Source: Phenylobacterium parvum (GTDB lineage Bacteria; Pseudomonadota; Alphaproteobacteria; Caulobacterales; Caulobacteraceae). Taken from it: 64,000 bases of DNA. This document shows, one piece after another, positions 25,813 to 37,446 of this stretch. Numbering within the stretch: the stretch's first letter is position 1; every line of letters begins with the position of its first letter. The stretch is taken from assembly GCF_003150835.1 (NCBI RefSeq), contig NZ_CP029479.1, positions 1,959,501-2,023,500 on the forward strand, given 5' to 3'. The notes under the pieces were generated by a model. It saw only the letters and a list, made by a program, of their open reading frames with translations. It was not told the origin of the DNA and did no database searches. Made by a program: the position numbers and the translations under genes.

Positions 25813-26843
25813 GCAAGGCCTCCTCAAAATCCACCATCATCACCGACCCCTCCCAGCTGACGGGTCCGGAGAAGGCCGCGATCGTCCTGCTCACCCTGGG
25901 CGAGGACCACACCGCGATCTGGCAGATGCTGGATGAGGAGGAGATCCGCGAAGTTTCCCAGGCCATGGCCACCCTGGGCAATGTAAACTCCAGCGTGGTT
26001 GAAGCCCTGCTGGTCGAGTTCATCTCGAACGTGTCCGGCGGGGGCACGGTCATGGGCTCGTTCGAGCAGACCCAGCGCCTCCTCGCCTCCTTCCTCGACC
26101 CTGACAAGGTCGACAACCTCATGGAGGAGATCCGGGGTCCGGCCGGCCGGACCATGTGGGACAAGCTGGGGAATGTCAGCGAGGGGGTCCTCGCCAACTA
26201 CCTGAAGAACGAATACCCGCAGACCGTCGCCGTGGTGCTGTCCAAGATCAAGCCGGACCACGCCTCGCGGGTGCTGGGCGCCCTGCCCGAGGACTTCGCC
26301 ATGGAGTGCGTCACCCGCATGCTGCGGATGGAACCCGTGCAGCGCGAGATCCTCGACAAGATCGAGCAGACCCTGCGCACCGAGTTCATGTCGAATCTGG
26401 CCCGGACGTCCAAGCGCGACAGCCACGAGATGATGGCCGAGATCTTCAACTCGTTCGACCGGCAGACCGAGACCCGGTTCATCTCGGCCCTCGAGGAGCG
26501 CAGCCGGGACAGCGCCGAGCGGATCCGGGCCCTCATGTTCGTCTTTGAGGACCTGTCCAAGCTGGATCCCGGCGGCGTCCAGACTCTTCTGCGGGCTGTC
26601 GACAAGTCCCAGCTGGGCCTGGCCCTGAAGGGCGCTTCGGAAGACCTCCGGAACCTCTTCTTCTCGAACATGTCCGAGCGCGCCGCGCGGATCCTGCGGG
26701 AGGACATGGAGAACATGGGTCCGGTGCGCCTTCGCGATGTCGACCAGGCCCAGATGGCCATGGTCCAGTCGGCGAAGGACCTGGCCCAGAAGGGCGAGAT
26801 CATGCTGGCCGGCTCCAGCGGCGATGACGAGCTGATCTACTGA
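25809..26843 (+). CDS. fliG: Flagellar motor switch protein FliG
   Basis: 344 residues, three FliG domains: N-terminal FliF-binding ([17 protein letters not shown]), middle ([23 protein letters not shown]) and C-terminal torque domain (about 235-330) with charged residues ([41 protein letters not shown]) that meet the stator. It converts stator ion flow into rotation. Overlaps both neighbours by a few bases, as expected of the fliF operon. Confidence 0.96.
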   Translation: MSKASSKSTIITDPSQLTGPEKAAIVLLTLGEDHTAIWQMLDEEEIREVSQAMATLGNVNSSVVEALLVEFISNVSGGGTVMGSFEQTQRLLASFLDPDKVDNLMEEIRGPAGRTMWDKLGNVSEGVLANYLKNEYPQTVAVVLSKIKPDHASRVLGALPEDFAMECVTRMLRMEPVQREILDKIEQTLRTEFMSNLARTSKRDSHEMMAEIFNSFDRQTETRFISALEERSRDSAERIRALMFVFEDLSKLDPGGVQTLLRAVDKSQLGLALKGASEDLRNLFFSNMSERAARILREDMENMGPVRLRDVDQAQMAMVQSAKDLAQKGEIMLAGSSGDDELIY

Positions 26844-27493
26844 TGACCGGTCCCACCCTGGAGAGGTTCGGCTTCGACACCGTCTTCGACGGCGGCGGCA
26901 ACGTGGCGAGCTCCACGCCCCGGGCGAAGCGGTATTTCAACGCCGAGGAGGTTGAGGCGGTGCGCGCCCGCGCCTTCGCAGAGGGCGAACGGAAGGCGAT
27001 GGGCGAGACGGCGGCGCTACAGGCCCGCGCCCTGACGGACATCGCCCGCAGCGCGGAGCAGGGCCTGGGCGGCCTGGCGCATGTGGCCCACGCCCACCGG
27101 GAAGGCTCGGCCGCCCTGGCCCTGGCCTGCGCCCGCGCCATCGCCGGGGAGGTCCTCGAGATGTTCCCCAGGGCCGCGATCCAGACGGCCCTTGAAAGCT
27201 TGGCCCGGGAGATCGAATCCGAACCCCGCCTTCTCGTCACCGTCGCGCCGGGCCTGGGCGAGGGACTGCAGGAGCTGTTGGCGGGCACGGCTGCGGCCGG
27301 AGGCTTCAACGGCCAGATCCTGGTGCGGGAGGACGCCGGCCATGCTGGCGCGGCCTTCACCCTCGACTTCGGCGACGGCGCAGCCAGCTACGACCCCGAC
27401 GAAGCGGCCCAGAGGGTCGGGGCGGCGCTCAAGGCGGCCCTTGCCACGGAAGGCCTGCATGCGGAATCCCTCGACCCCTCCGGGGAAGGCTAG
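26843..27493 (+). CDS. fliH: Flagellar export ATPase regulator FliH (FlbE)
   Basis: 216 residues. It is poorly conserved by sequence, but position and content fit FliH/FlbE of Caulobacter: a charged N-terminus (RYFNAEEVEAVRARAFAEGERKAMGE), a long Ala/Glu/Arg helix and a C-terminal alpha/beta domain (LLVTVAPGLGEGLQEL, GFNGQILVREDAG). FliH binds and restrains the ATPase FliI and ties it to the C-ring through FliN, the next gene. Start TGATG overlaps the fliG stop. It was historically called flbE. Confidence 0.85.
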   Translation: MTGPTLERFGFDTVFDGGGNVASSTPRAKRYFNAEEVEAVRARAFAEGERKAMGETAALQARALTDIARSAEQGLGGLAHVAHAHREGSAALALACARAIAGEVLEMFPRAAIQTALESLAREIESEPRLLVTVAPGLGEGLQELLAGTAAAGGFNGQILVREDAGHAGAAFTLDFGDGAASYDPDEAAQRVGAALKAALATEGLHAESLDPSGEG

Positions 27494-27499
27494 GACATC

Positions 27500-27838
27500 A
27501 TGAGCGACAACGAACTCGAACTCGATGAACTCGGCCCGGACGACGGCTCCCAGGCGCCGGGACCTGAAGAGGGCGGCGAGAAGACGGCCAGCGACCTTGC
27601 GCCCATCTTCGACGTGCCGGTGTCGATCTCCGCGGTCCTGGGCCGGGCGACGATGAGCGTTTCCCAGCTCCTGCAGCTCAACTCCGGCAGCGTACTGGAG
27701 CTCGACAGGCGGGTCGGCGAGGCGATCGACATCTACGTCAACAATCGCCTGGTGGCGCGCGGCGAGGTCGTCATCGTCGACGAGCGGCTGGGCGTGACCA
27801 TGACCGAAATCATCAAGGACGGCGACACCCAGGCCTGA
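27500..27838 (+). CDS. fliN: Flagellar motor switch protein FliN
   Basis: 112 residues. An acidic, disordered N-terminus (about 1-33) precedes the SpoA/CheC-type domain IFDVPVSISAVLGRATMSVSQLLQLNSGSVLELDRRVGEAIDIYVNN, the FliN core that builds the lower C-ring and docks FliH. The ATG follows GGACATC at six bases from the fliH stop. No FliM is adjacent, as in Caulobacter where fliM is elsewhere. Confidence 0.95.
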   Translation: MSDNELELDELGPDDGSQAPGPEEGGEKTASDLAPIFDVPVSISAVLGRATMSVSQLLQLNSGSVLELDRRVGEAIDIYVNNRLVARGEVVIVDERLGVTMTEIIKDGDTQA

Positions 27839-27867
27839 GGCCCGGATGACGTAGCGGAGACGGAAAC

Positions 27868-29235
<1,368 letters not shown>

Positions 29236-29246
29236 GGAGCTGATCG

Positions 29247-31343
29247 GTGACCGACACCACATTCGCCGGGCCCTCCCCGCAAAAGGTCACCCCCGCCGTC
29301 GTGATCCGGTGGCTGGCCCGGGGCGAGGTGGCGCTGGCGCTTGGCGTCGTATCGGTCCTTGTTCTTCTGATCCTGCCGGTTCCGGCCTTCCTGCTGGACG
29401 CCCTGCTGGCGATCTCTCTGGCCTCGTCCATCCTGATCCTGATGACCTCGCTGTTCATCAAGAAGCCGCTGGACTTCACCTCCTTCCCGACCGTCCTCCT
29501 GGTCACCACCCTGTTCCGTCTCGCCCTGAACGTCGCATCGACGCGGCTGATCCTGGCGCACGGACACGAGGGCGTGCACGGGGCGGGACAGGTGATCGAG
29601 TCCTTCGGGCGCCTGATGACGGGCGGCAACTTCACCATCGGCATCATTGTCTTCGCCATCCTGGTGATCGTGAACTTCATAGTCATCACCAAGGGTTCCG
29701 GCCGGATCGCGGAAGTCGCCGCCCGGTTCACCCTCGACTCGCTGCCCGGCAAGCAGATGGCCATCGACGCCGACCTGTCGGCCGGCCTGATCGACCAGGA
29801 GGAGTCGCGCCGCCGCCGTAAGGAGCTGGAGCAGGAGTCGACCTTCTTCGGCTCCATGGACGGCGCCTCGAAATTCGTCCGCGGGGACGCGATCGCCGGC
29901 CTGATCATCGTCGCCATCAACGTCATCGGCGGGATCCTGATCGGGACGTTCCAGCATGGCCTGCCGATTGGGCAGGCGGCCTCGACCTACACCCTCCTGA
30001 CGATCGGCGACGGCCTGGTGACCCAGATCCCCGCCCTGATCATCTCGATCGCCGCCGGTTTCCTGGTGTCCAACGCCGGCGTGGACGGGGCGACGGACCA
30101 GGCCCTGGTCACCCAGCTGGCCATGAACCCCATCAGCCTCGGCATGGTGTCGGCAGCCTCGGGGGTCATCGCCCTGATCCCCGGCATGCCGGTCCTGCCC
30201 TTCGCCGCCCTGTCGATCGCCGCCGGGATGCTGGCCTGGAGACGATCGTCGAACGCCCAGCTCGCAGAGGTGCTGGGGATAGAGGACCCGGCTCCGCCCC
30301 AGGACGTCGAGGAGCCCATCAGCCAGACCCTGGCCATTGACGAGATCAAGATCGAACTCGGCTATGGCCTCCTGCCCCTGATCAATGACCTCGACGGCCG
30401 GCGACTGACCGACCAGATCAAGGCCCTCCGCAAGACCCTGGCGGCGGAGTACGGTTTCGTCATGCCGCCGGTGCGGATCCTGGACAACATGCGCCTGCCC
30501 TCCCAGGGGTACCTCATCCGGATCAAGGAGCTCGAGGCCGGGACCGGTGAGGTCCGCCTGGGAGCCCTCATGGCGATGGACCCGCGCGGAGGCCAGGTGG
30601 AGCTGACCGGCGAGCACATGCGCGAGCCCGCCTTCGGCCTGCCGGCGACCTGGATCGAGGACGGCCTGCGGGAAGAGGCGACGTTCCGCGGCTACACCGT
30701 CGTGGATCCATCCACCGTCCTGACGACCCACCTGACCGAGATCCTCAAGGAGAACATGCCCGACCTGCTCTCCTACGCCGAGGTGCAGAAGCTCCTGCGG
30801 GACCTGCCGGCGGAACAGAAGAAGCTGGTGGACGACATCATCCCGTCGGTGGTCTCGGTGACCACGATCCAGAGGGTTCTCCAGGCCCTGCTGCGCGAGC
30901 GCGTTTCGATCCGCGACCTGGCGGCCATCCTCGAGGGTCTCAGCGAGGCCGCCCCCCACAGCGCCTCCCTGACCAGCCTCGTCGAGCAGGTTCGGGCCCG
31001 GCTCTCGCGGCAGCTGTCCTTCGCCTTCCGAGGCGAGGACGGGGCCCTGCCGATCATCACCCTTTCGCCGGACTGGGAGATGGCCTTCGCCGAGTCGCTT
31101 GTGGGCTCGGGAGAGGAACGCCAGCTGTCGATGGCCCCGTCCCGGCTCCAGGAGTTCATCCGGTCGGTCAGCGACGCCTTCGAGCGTGCGGCGCAGGGCG
31201 GGGACTCCCCGGTACTGCTGACCAGTCCCGGGATCCGTCCCTATGTGCGCTCCCTCGTCGAGCGGTTCCGGGGCCAGACCCCCGTGCTGAGCCAGAATGA
31301 AGTCCACCCGAGGGCCCGCCTCAAGACTGTGGGCATGGTCTGA
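29247..31343 (+). CDS. flhA: Flagellar type III export gate protein FlhA
   Basis: 698 residues. About eight N-terminal membrane segments (to about residue 335), the cytoplasmic FHIPEP loop (SLPGKQMAIDADLSAGLIDQEESRRRR) and the C-terminal nonameric ring domain (about 365-698) that receives chaperone-substrate pairs. GTG start, 11 bases after flbD. It forms the export gate with FlhB, and FliI/FliH/FliJ are encoded 0.5-2 kb away. Confidence 0.97.
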   Translation: MTDTTFAGPSPQKVTPAVVIRWLARGEVALALGVVSVLVLLILPVPAFLLDALLAISLASSILILMTSLFIKKPLDFTSFPTVLLVTTLFRLALNVASTRLILAHGHEGVHGAGQVIESFGRLMTGGNFTIGIIVFAILVIVNFIVITKGSGRIAEVAARFTLDSLPGKQMAIDADLSAGLIDQEESRRRRKELEQESTFFGSMDGASKFVRGDAIAGLIIVAINVIGGILIGTFQHGLPIGQAASTYTLLTIGDGLVTQIPALIISIAAGFLVSNAGVDGATDQALVTQLAMNPISLGMVSAASGVIALIPGMPVLPFAALSIAAGMLAWRRSSNAQLAEVLGIEDPAPPQDVEEPISQTLAIDEIKIELGYGLLPLINDLDGRRLTDQIKALRKTLAAEYGFVMPPVRILDNMRLPSQGYLIRIKELEAGTGEVRLGALMAMDPRGGQVELTGEHMREPAFGLPATWIEDGLREEATFRGYTVVDPSTVLTTHLTEILKENMPDLLSYAEVQKLLRDLPAEQKKLVDDIIPSVVSVTTIQRVLQALLRERVSIRDLAAILEGLSEAAPHSASLTSLVEQVRARLSRQLSFAFRGEDGALPIITLSPDWEMAFAESLVGSGEERQLSMAPSRLQEFIRSVSDAFERAAQGGDSPVLLTSPGIRPYVRSLVERFRGQTPVLSQNEVHPRARLKTVGMV

Positions 31344-31443
31344 TGGAACGGATGGCAAGACCTGCCGGCGTGTTGCAGGCCTCACCCGGGACTGCTAGCG
31401 AGGGTGCACTCCTGACCGGCGCCGCCCCGAACATGGAAAGCTG

Positions 31444-31815
31444 ATGTTTGACCTGAAACCGAACAGCCGGCCGGCGAAGTTCACCCCGGACATGCTCTGG
31501 GAACTGATGTCCTTCGAGACCCTGATGACCCGGCAGGTGATCCATCTGATCTACTGGTCCGGCCTGGGGATCACGGCCCTTGTCGGCTTCGGCTTCATCG
31601 GGACCGCCGTCGGCGTGGCGATCCGCGAACAGTCGATCTTCGGCTTTCTCCTGGCGATCGGGGTCCTGGTCGGCGGAACCCTGGTGATCGGGATCCTCGC
31701 CCTGCTCTGGCGCGCCTTCTGCGAGCTTTACGTCGCCCTCTTCCGTCTCAGCGACGACATCCACGCCCTGCGCAAGGCGAACGACCCGGACCTGGGCGCG
31801 CAGGCGGGCGGCTGA
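31444..31815 (+). CDS. DUF4282 membrane protein
   Basis: 123 residues with two central membrane segments (about 35-58 and 65-90) and a conserved MSFETLMTRQVIHLIYW start and RAFCELYVALFRLSDDI end, the pattern of DUF4282. Function unknown. It lies 100 bases after flhA and converges with fliJ, ending four bases from it. Flagellar relevance is by position only. Confidence 0.75.
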   Translation: MFDLKPNSRPAKFTPDMLWELMSFETLMTRQVIHLIYWSGLGITALVGFGFIGTAVGVAIREQSIFGFLLAIGVLVGGTLVIGILALLWRAFCELYVALFRLSDDIHALRKANDPDLGAQAGG

Positions 31816-31818
31816 GGG

Positions 31819-32244
31819 TCAGACGCCGCCGGGAGCCGGGCGACCCGCCTGACGAACGCCCAGTTCATCCAGCTCTGCGGTCTCACGGCGGGCGGCCTCG
31901 CGGAGCCTGCGCCGGGCCATGCCGTCGGCCACATGCTCGTACTTCTTCTGGGCTTCGAAGGCCTCCGCCAGGGCGTCCCGCGCCCCGGACTCCTCAGCGA
32001 GGATGAGATCGATCTCAGCCCGGATGTTCAGGCGCCGGGCCTTGCAACCGGCCAGGTAGGCCGACTGGTGAAAGGCCGCTTCGGGCCGGCTGCGGATGAA
32101 GGCCGCCTCGGCCTCCTGCTCGGCGTCGATCATGAGCAGCCGCATCTCGGCCGCCTCCCGGCGCAGGACGACCTCCGCCAGGCGCTTCTGCCGGATCTCG
32201 ACGTCGTAGCCGGCGATCCGGATCAGGCTCTTCTCCCAGCTCAA
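31819..32244 (-). CDS. fliJ: Flagellar export protein FliJ
   Basis: 141 residues, almost all one long alpha-helical hairpin rich in Ala, Glu and Arg ([28 protein letters not shown]...). This is the FliJ coiled coil that inserts into the FliI hexamer and touches FlhA. It starts with TTG inside the fliI stop (TTGA overlap), so translation depends on fliI. Identity rests on shape and position. Confidence 0.88.
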   Translation of the reverse strand: MSWEKSLIRIAGYDVEIRQKRLAEVVLRREAAEMRLLMIDAEQEAEAAFIRSRPEAAFHQSAYLAGCKARRLNIRAEIDLILAEESGARDALAEAFEAQKKYEHVADGMARRRLREAARRETAELDELGVRQAGRPAPGGV

Positions 32245-33578
32245 GCCCCGCCTCCGGCGAGGATCGCCTCAAGCCGCGAGAAGGACTCCCCCAGCGTGGA
32301 CATCTCGTCCTTGTCCTGGCCGAGGAAGGCCTCCAGGGCGGGGTTGAGGGCGATGGACCGGTCCACCAGGGGATCGGATCCCGCCCGGTAGGCGCCGATC
32401 CGGATCAGCTCCTCCATGTTGGCGTAGGCCGACAGGACCTGGCGGGCGTCACGGACGATTTCCCGTTCCCGGGGTTCCTGGCAGCCGGGCATGGTCCGGC
32501 TGATGGACTTGAGTACGTTGATGGCCGGGAACCGGCCCCGCTCGGCGATGGCCCGCTCCATGACGATGTGGCCGTCGAGGATGCCGCGCACGGCGTCGGC
32601 GATGGGCTCGTTGTGGTCATCCCCGTCGACCAGGACGGTGAAGAGACCGGTGATCGGGCCCGCCCGTGCGCCGTCCGGCCGGATCGGGCCGGGACCGGCG
32701 CGCTCAAGGAGCTTTGGCAGCTCGGTGAAGACGGTGGGGGTGTAGCCCTTGGTCGTCGGCGGTTCCCCGGCGGCCAGGCCGATTTCCCGCTGGGCCATGG
32801 CGAAGCGGGTGACCGAGTCCATCAGGCAAAGGACCTCCAGGTCCTGGTCGCGCATGAACTCGGCGATGGCCAGGGTCATGTAGGCGGCCTGGCGGCGCTT
32901 GAGGGCCGGCTCGTCCGAGGTGGCCACCACCACGACGGCTCGCTTGAGCCCCTCCTCGCCGAGGGTTTCCTCGATGAACTCCCGGACCTCGCGGCCCCGC
33001 TCGCCGATCAGGCCGACGACCACGGCGTCGCACTCCGACTGGCGGGCCAGCATGGACAAGAGGACGGACTTGCCGACCCCGGATCCGGCGAACACCCCGA
33101 GCCGCTGGCCGCGGCAGCAGGTGGTGAAGACGTTCATGGAGCGCACGCCCAGGTCGAGCCGGGCGCCGACGCGGTCGCGGGCGTGGGCGGGCGGCGGCGA
33201 GGCGCGCAGGGGATAGGCGGCCAGCCCCTGCGGAAGGGGGCCCTTGCCGTCGATGGGCTCGCCGAAGGCGTCGACGATCCGCCCGAGCCAGGCGGTGGTC
33301 GGCCGGACCGCAAAGCCCTGGGTCTCGATATGGATCGCGGCGCCGGGCGCCACGCCTTCGACAGGTCCGAACGGCATCAGGAGCGCCCGGGATTCCCGGA
33401 ATCCGACCACCTCGGCGGGAAGGGGCGGCGCACCCCGGCGCTGGATTTCCGCCCGGGCGCCGACGGCCAGGCGGGTCATGCCGCCACGGGCCTCGATGAG
33501 AAGTCCGGACACGGCCGCGACCCGCCCGGTGACCACCAGCGGATCCAGTTTCTCGACCGCCTCGACAAGGTTCTGCAA
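32241..33578 (-). CDS. fliI: Flagellum-specific ATPase FliI
   Basis: 445 residues, homologous to the F1 beta subunit. N-terminal domain (about 1-95), then Walker [29 protein letters not shown], Walker [18 protein letters not shown] and the C-terminal helical domain with SISRTMPG. It energises release of export substrates from chaperones. The start is TTG (33576-33578) with GGAG ten bases upstream; no ATG lies near. fliJ follows by overlap. Confidence 0.95.
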   Translation of the reverse strand: MQNLVEAVEKLDPLVVTGRVAAVSGLLIEARGGMTRLAVGARAEIQRRGAPPLPAEVVGFRESRALLMPFGPVEGVAPGAAIHIETQGFAVRPTTAWLGRIVDAFGEPIDGKGPLPQGLAAYPLRASPPPAHARDRVGARLDLGVRSMNVFTTCCRGQRLGVFAGSGVGKSVLLSMLARQSECDAVVVGLIGERGREVREFIEETLGEEGLKRAVVVVATSDEPALKRRQAAYMTLAIAEFMRDQDLEVLCLMDSVTRFAMAQREIGLAAGEPPTTKGYTPTVFTELPKLLERAGPGPIRPDGARAGPITGLFTVLVDGDDHNEPIADAVRGILDGHIVMERAIAERGRFPAINVLKSISRTMPGCQEPREREIVRDARQVLSAYANMEELIRIGAYRAGSDPLVDRSIALNPALEAFLGQDKDEMSTLGESFSRLEAILAGGGA

Positions 33579-33647
33579 GACGCGGACTCCAGACGCGACT
33601 CAGGTCGCCCAGAGTGTGTCCTACAGGCTTAACCGGCTGTGAAGGGG

Positions 33648-33914
33648 TCAGGCCCGCGGATAAGCCTGGCCGCGGTCGGCGTGCAGCAGGAAACGGCCCA
33701 GGAAGAGGCCTGCGGCCACGCCGGCCAGCAGCGCCGCGCCAAGGCTTCGGCTGGGACGAAGGCGAACCTCATCGGACAGGCTGAAGGGCTGGGGAGGAAG
33801 CGCCTCCACCGGCGCAGACAGGTCATCGTCGCCCCAGTGGTCCTGCAGGCTCAGGCCGGCCCCCGCCTCTGCAAGGCCGGAAGGACCGGGATCGGCGTCG
33901 AGATCCGGGGACAT
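33648..33914 (-). CDS. Small single-span membrane protein next to ctrA, unassigned
   Basis: 88 residues. The first ~58 are hydrophilic, acidic and Pro-rich; one membrane segment follows (LGAALLAGVAAGLFLGRFLL, about 59-78) and a short basic tail. The ATG at 33914 has AAGGAG about ten bases upstream. It is divergent from ctrA and upstream of fliI on the same strand, so it may head that transcript. I do not recognise a family. Codon use (GC third positions) looks like a real gene. Confidence 0.65.
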   Translation of the reverse strand: MSPDLDADPGPSGLAEAGAGLSLQDHWGDDDLSAPVEALPPQPFSLSDEVRLRPSRSLGAALLAGVAAGLFLGRFLLHADRGQAYPRA

Positions 33915-34029
33915 CCAGGATACTCCTTCAGGCCGGCCCACCGCCGGTCCCTTCAGATATGGGTTCCTGTACGCGCCGCGCCAGTCCGAATGCGCCGCAG
34001 GTGTTCGCCGGGACTGTCCAATCACAAAA

Positions 34030-34141
34030 GATTCATCCGGCCGAAATGGACGCCGATGCGTCGGGGCTTGCCGCTGATTCGCGAACCGGGTTAACGATAT
34101 TCACAGCAAGGTTACCAACGTTAACCTTTCTTAAATTAACC
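34030..34141 (+). promoter_or_regulatory. ctrA regulatory region: GANTC sites and TTAA half-sites
   Basis: GANTC (CcrM methylation) sites occur at 34030-34034 and 34076-34080, with a third at 34180-34184. CtrA-like half-sites cluster at 34091 (TTAAC), 34121 (TTAACC), 34131 (TTAA) and 34136 (TTAACC). This resembles the methylation-sensitive P1 and autoregulated P2 of Caulobacter ctrA. The remaining part of the 301-base gap shows nothing else I can name. Confidence 0.7.
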
Positions 34142-34215
34142 CTCTGGCAGGGTGATTTTGCCGGGGCGCGTCGCGAAGCGAATCAGCGCCCGGCCAGAGG
34201 GGCAAGGAGGCGAGT

Positions 34216-34911
<696 letters not shown>

Positions 34912-34937
34912 TCCCAGGACCGGCCAAGGTCGACGAG

Positions 34938-34967
34938 CGCCCGCCCTCAAGGCGGGCGTTCTTGTTT
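34938..34967 (+). terminator. Intrinsic terminator of ctrA
   Basis: A perfect eight-base-pair stem CGCCCGCC (34938-34945) / GGCGGGCG (34951-34958), loop CTCAA, followed by TTCTTGTTT. It starts 27 bases after the ctrA stop. Confidence 0.85.
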
Positions 34968-35020
34968 CCGGTGGGCGCCAAGATAAGCTCAGGGACGGAT
35001 CCGGGGGGAAGGAAATCCAG

Positions 35021-37432
35021 ATGAACAGACTCGCCGTCCTCGGCGTAACCCTCGTCGCCGCCCTGGTCCTGGCCACGGCGGCGGGACGTCCGCCTTCGCC
35101 CAGGCCGGCGACCGCACCGCCCGAAGTCTTCTCGGCTGGCCGGGCGCTGACGGACGTCGGCGTCATCGCCCGCGAGCCCCACCCCATCGGGTCGGTCGAG
35201 AACGCCCGGGCGCGCGACTACATCCTCGCCCGCATGACCGCCCTGGGCCTTTCGCCGCAGGTCCAGGCCGATTTCGGCCTCCAGCGGGTCGCAAGGGCGC
35301 AGGAGCCCATCTTCGTTGGCGGCCAGGTCGAGAACATCGTCGGCGTCCTTCCCGGACGCGACCGGTCTGCGCCCGCCCTGGCCCTGATGGCGCATTACGA
35401 CAGCGTACCCGGCTCGCCGGGCGCCGCGGACGACGCGGCTGGCGTCGCCGCCGCCCTGGAAGTGGCGCGGATCCTCAAGGCGCGGGGAACCCCTGCCCGG
35501 GACGTCATCTTCCTGATCACCGACGGAGAGGAGGCCGGGCTCCTGGGGGCCGAGGCCTTCTTCGCCCGACATCCGCTGGCCGGACGGATCGGCTTCCTGG
35601 TCAACATGGAAGCCCGGGGCGGTGGCGGCCTTGTCCAGATGTTCCAGACCGGCGCCCAGAACCAGGGGACCATCGACCTCCTGCGGCGGGCGGCCAGCCA
35701 GCCCTCGGCCTCGTCCCTCTCGGTCATGCTCTATTCAGCCATGCCGAACGACACCGACTTCACGGTTTCCCGGGCCGCGCGGATCGACGGCCTGAACTTC
35801 GCCTTCATCGGCCGGCAGTTCGACTACCACGCCGCGACATCGACCCCCGCCAACCTGGACGCCGGAAGCCTCCAGCACATGGGCGACCAGGTCACGGCGG
35901 TTGCGCTTGACCTCTCCCAATCCCCCACCCTGCCCAGCCGGGGACCCGACAGGGTCTTCTCGCACGTCTTCGGCGACCTCCTGATCGCCTATCCCGCAGC
36001 CGCCGGCTGGCTGATCCTTGCCGCCTGCGCGGGCCTGCTTGCCCTCGCCGTCCGCAACGCCCGGCGAAGCGGCCTCCTTGACGCCCCCGGCGTGGTCCGC
36101 GGCGTGGGCGCGGCCGTCTACATCCTTCTCCTCTCGGGCGCCCTGATGCACCTGGCGCGCCGGGTGGCGACGGAAGGGGCCGGCTTTCTCGAGCAGAGAT
36201 CGCTCCTGGCCCGCGTGACGACCTGGGAGACGGCCCTCCTGCTCCTCGGCCTGGGCGTCCTGCTGCTGACACCGCGCTTCACGGCGCGTGGCCGAAGCCG
36301 CCTTCAGGCCGGAGCCCTGGGCCTCGCCGCCGGCGCCGCAGCCCTGCCGCTGGGATGGGACCTCGCCGCCGTCGCCCTGGGGATCGCCGCAGCCGTGGCG
36401 GGCTTCATGACCTTCGGCCCCCCCGTCCGTGTGGCGCCGGCCTGGACCGGCGTGCTGCTCACCGCGCTGGCGGCAGCCCTTGTCCTCCAGGTCCTGGCCC
36501 CGGCCGCCGCCTTCCTGGTGGCCTGGCCCCTGCTGGCGGCCTGTCTCCTGGCCGTCCTGACCACCCTTGGCGCCGCACCCAGGCCGTGGATCACGCCCCT
36601 TGCAGGCCTCCTGGTCGCTGCGCCCGTGACGGCCTGGATCCTGGGATACGCCCACGGCGTCTTCCTCGGGCTCGACCTTCCCGCCCTGCTGGCCCTCTTC
36701 GCCTGGCTCGCCGCCCTCTGCCTCTGGCCCCTCGCCCATGACGCCACGGAGCCCGGACAGAAGCAGGTCCAGGCCGGGCTTGTCGCCGTCGGGATGCTGG
36801 CCGCAGGCCTCAGCCTCGCCATCTTCCTTCGGATGAGCCCGCCGTGGAGCGAGCGACATCCCCAGGTCACGATTGTCCAGCACCTTCAGGACGCTGGCGC
36901 CGCCGGCGCCCTGCTGATCTCCGCCGAGCCGCGACTTTCGAAGTGGACGGCAGGCGTCCTTGCCCGTGATGGCGGACGACCTTCCCTGACCACGGATGAC
37001 CTGGTATCGCGCAGGGACTTCTGGGCGGCTCCCGCCCGGCCAGCGCCCATGATGATGAGCGCCGAAACGACACTGACTGCGCTGGAAGGCGATCGCCAGA
37101 GACTTGTGATCCGGCCGCCGGCCGACGCCTCGGGCCTCAGCCTGAACCTTCGAAGCAACACCCTGGCGACGGCGCTCACGGTCAACGGAAGGCCCGTCAG
37201 GCTCCTCGCCGCTCCCGGGGTCTGGAACCGGATCCGCCTGCAGGCGCCGCCGGAGACCCTGGTCATCGAGTTCACGCCCGCCGGCCCGGGCGCCCTGGAG
37301 GTCCGGACCCTCTCCCGGCTTGGAAAGTGGCCCGCACAGCTGTCGCCCCTGCCCGCCCGCGGACCCCGGGAGATGGCCTTTGGCGACAGCGACACCGCCC
37401 TCGTCCGGGCTGCGGCGACCCACAGATGGTGA
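35021..37432 (+). CDS. M28 family metallopeptidase with large C-terminal membrane domain
   Basis: 803 residues. An N-terminal signal anchor is followed by a zinc aminopeptidase domain (about 35-310) with His125 in MAHYDSVPGSPGAADDAAG, Asp137/138, Glu170/171 in TDGEEAGL, Glu197 in VNMEARG and His270 in FDYHAAT, so all metal ligands are present. About nine membrane segments follow (about 325-615) and a C-terminal soluble domain. The layout is like eukaryotic ERMP1/Fxna. AAGGAAAT precedes the ATG. Substrate unknown; the active site should face the periplasm. Confidence 0.9.
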   Translation: MNRLAVLGVTLVAALVLATAAGRPPSPRPATAPPEVFSAGRALTDVGVIAREPHPIGSVENARARDYILARMTALGLSPQVQADFGLQRVARAQEPIFVGGQVENIVGVLPGRDRSAPALALMAHYDSVPGSPGAADDAAGVAAALEVARILKARGTPARDVIFLITDGEEAGLLGAEAFFARHPLAGRIGFLVNMEARGGGGLVQMFQTGAQNQGTIDLLRRAASQPSASSLSVMLYSAMPNDTDFTVSRAARIDGLNFAFIGRQFDYHAATSTPANLDAGSLQHMGDQVTAVALDLSQSPTLPSRGPDRVFSHVFGDLLIAYPAAAGWLILAACAGLLALAVRNARRSGLLDAPGVVRGVGAAVYILLLSGALMHLARRVATEGAGFLEQRSLLARVTTWETALLLLGLGVLLLTPRFTARGRSRLQAGALGLAAGAAALPLGWDLAAVALGIAAAVAGFMTFGPPVRVAPAWTGVLLTALAAALVLQVLAPAAAFLVAWPLLAACLLAVLTTLGAAPRPWITPLAGLLVAAPVTAWILGYAHGVFLGLDLPALLALFAWLAALCLWPLAHDATEPGQKQVQAGLVAVGMLAAGLSLAIFLRMSPPWSERHPQVTIVQHLQDAGAAGALLISAEPRLSKWTAGVLARDGGRPSLTTDDLVSRRDFWAAPARPAPMMMSAETTLTALEGDRQRLVIRPPADASGLSLNLRSNTLATALTVNGRPVRLLAAPGVWNRIRLQAPPETLVIEFTPAGPGALEVRTLSRLGKWPAQLSPLPARGPREMAFGDSDTALVRAAATHRW

Positions 37433-37446
37433 TGAAGGAGAAAGCC

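Noticed and set aside
31350..31380. A sigma-54 promoter (TGGCAAG...TTGCA) after flhA
   Set aside because: The TGGCAAG and the following GC elements are not at the 10-base spacing needed for -24/-12, so it is a chance match.
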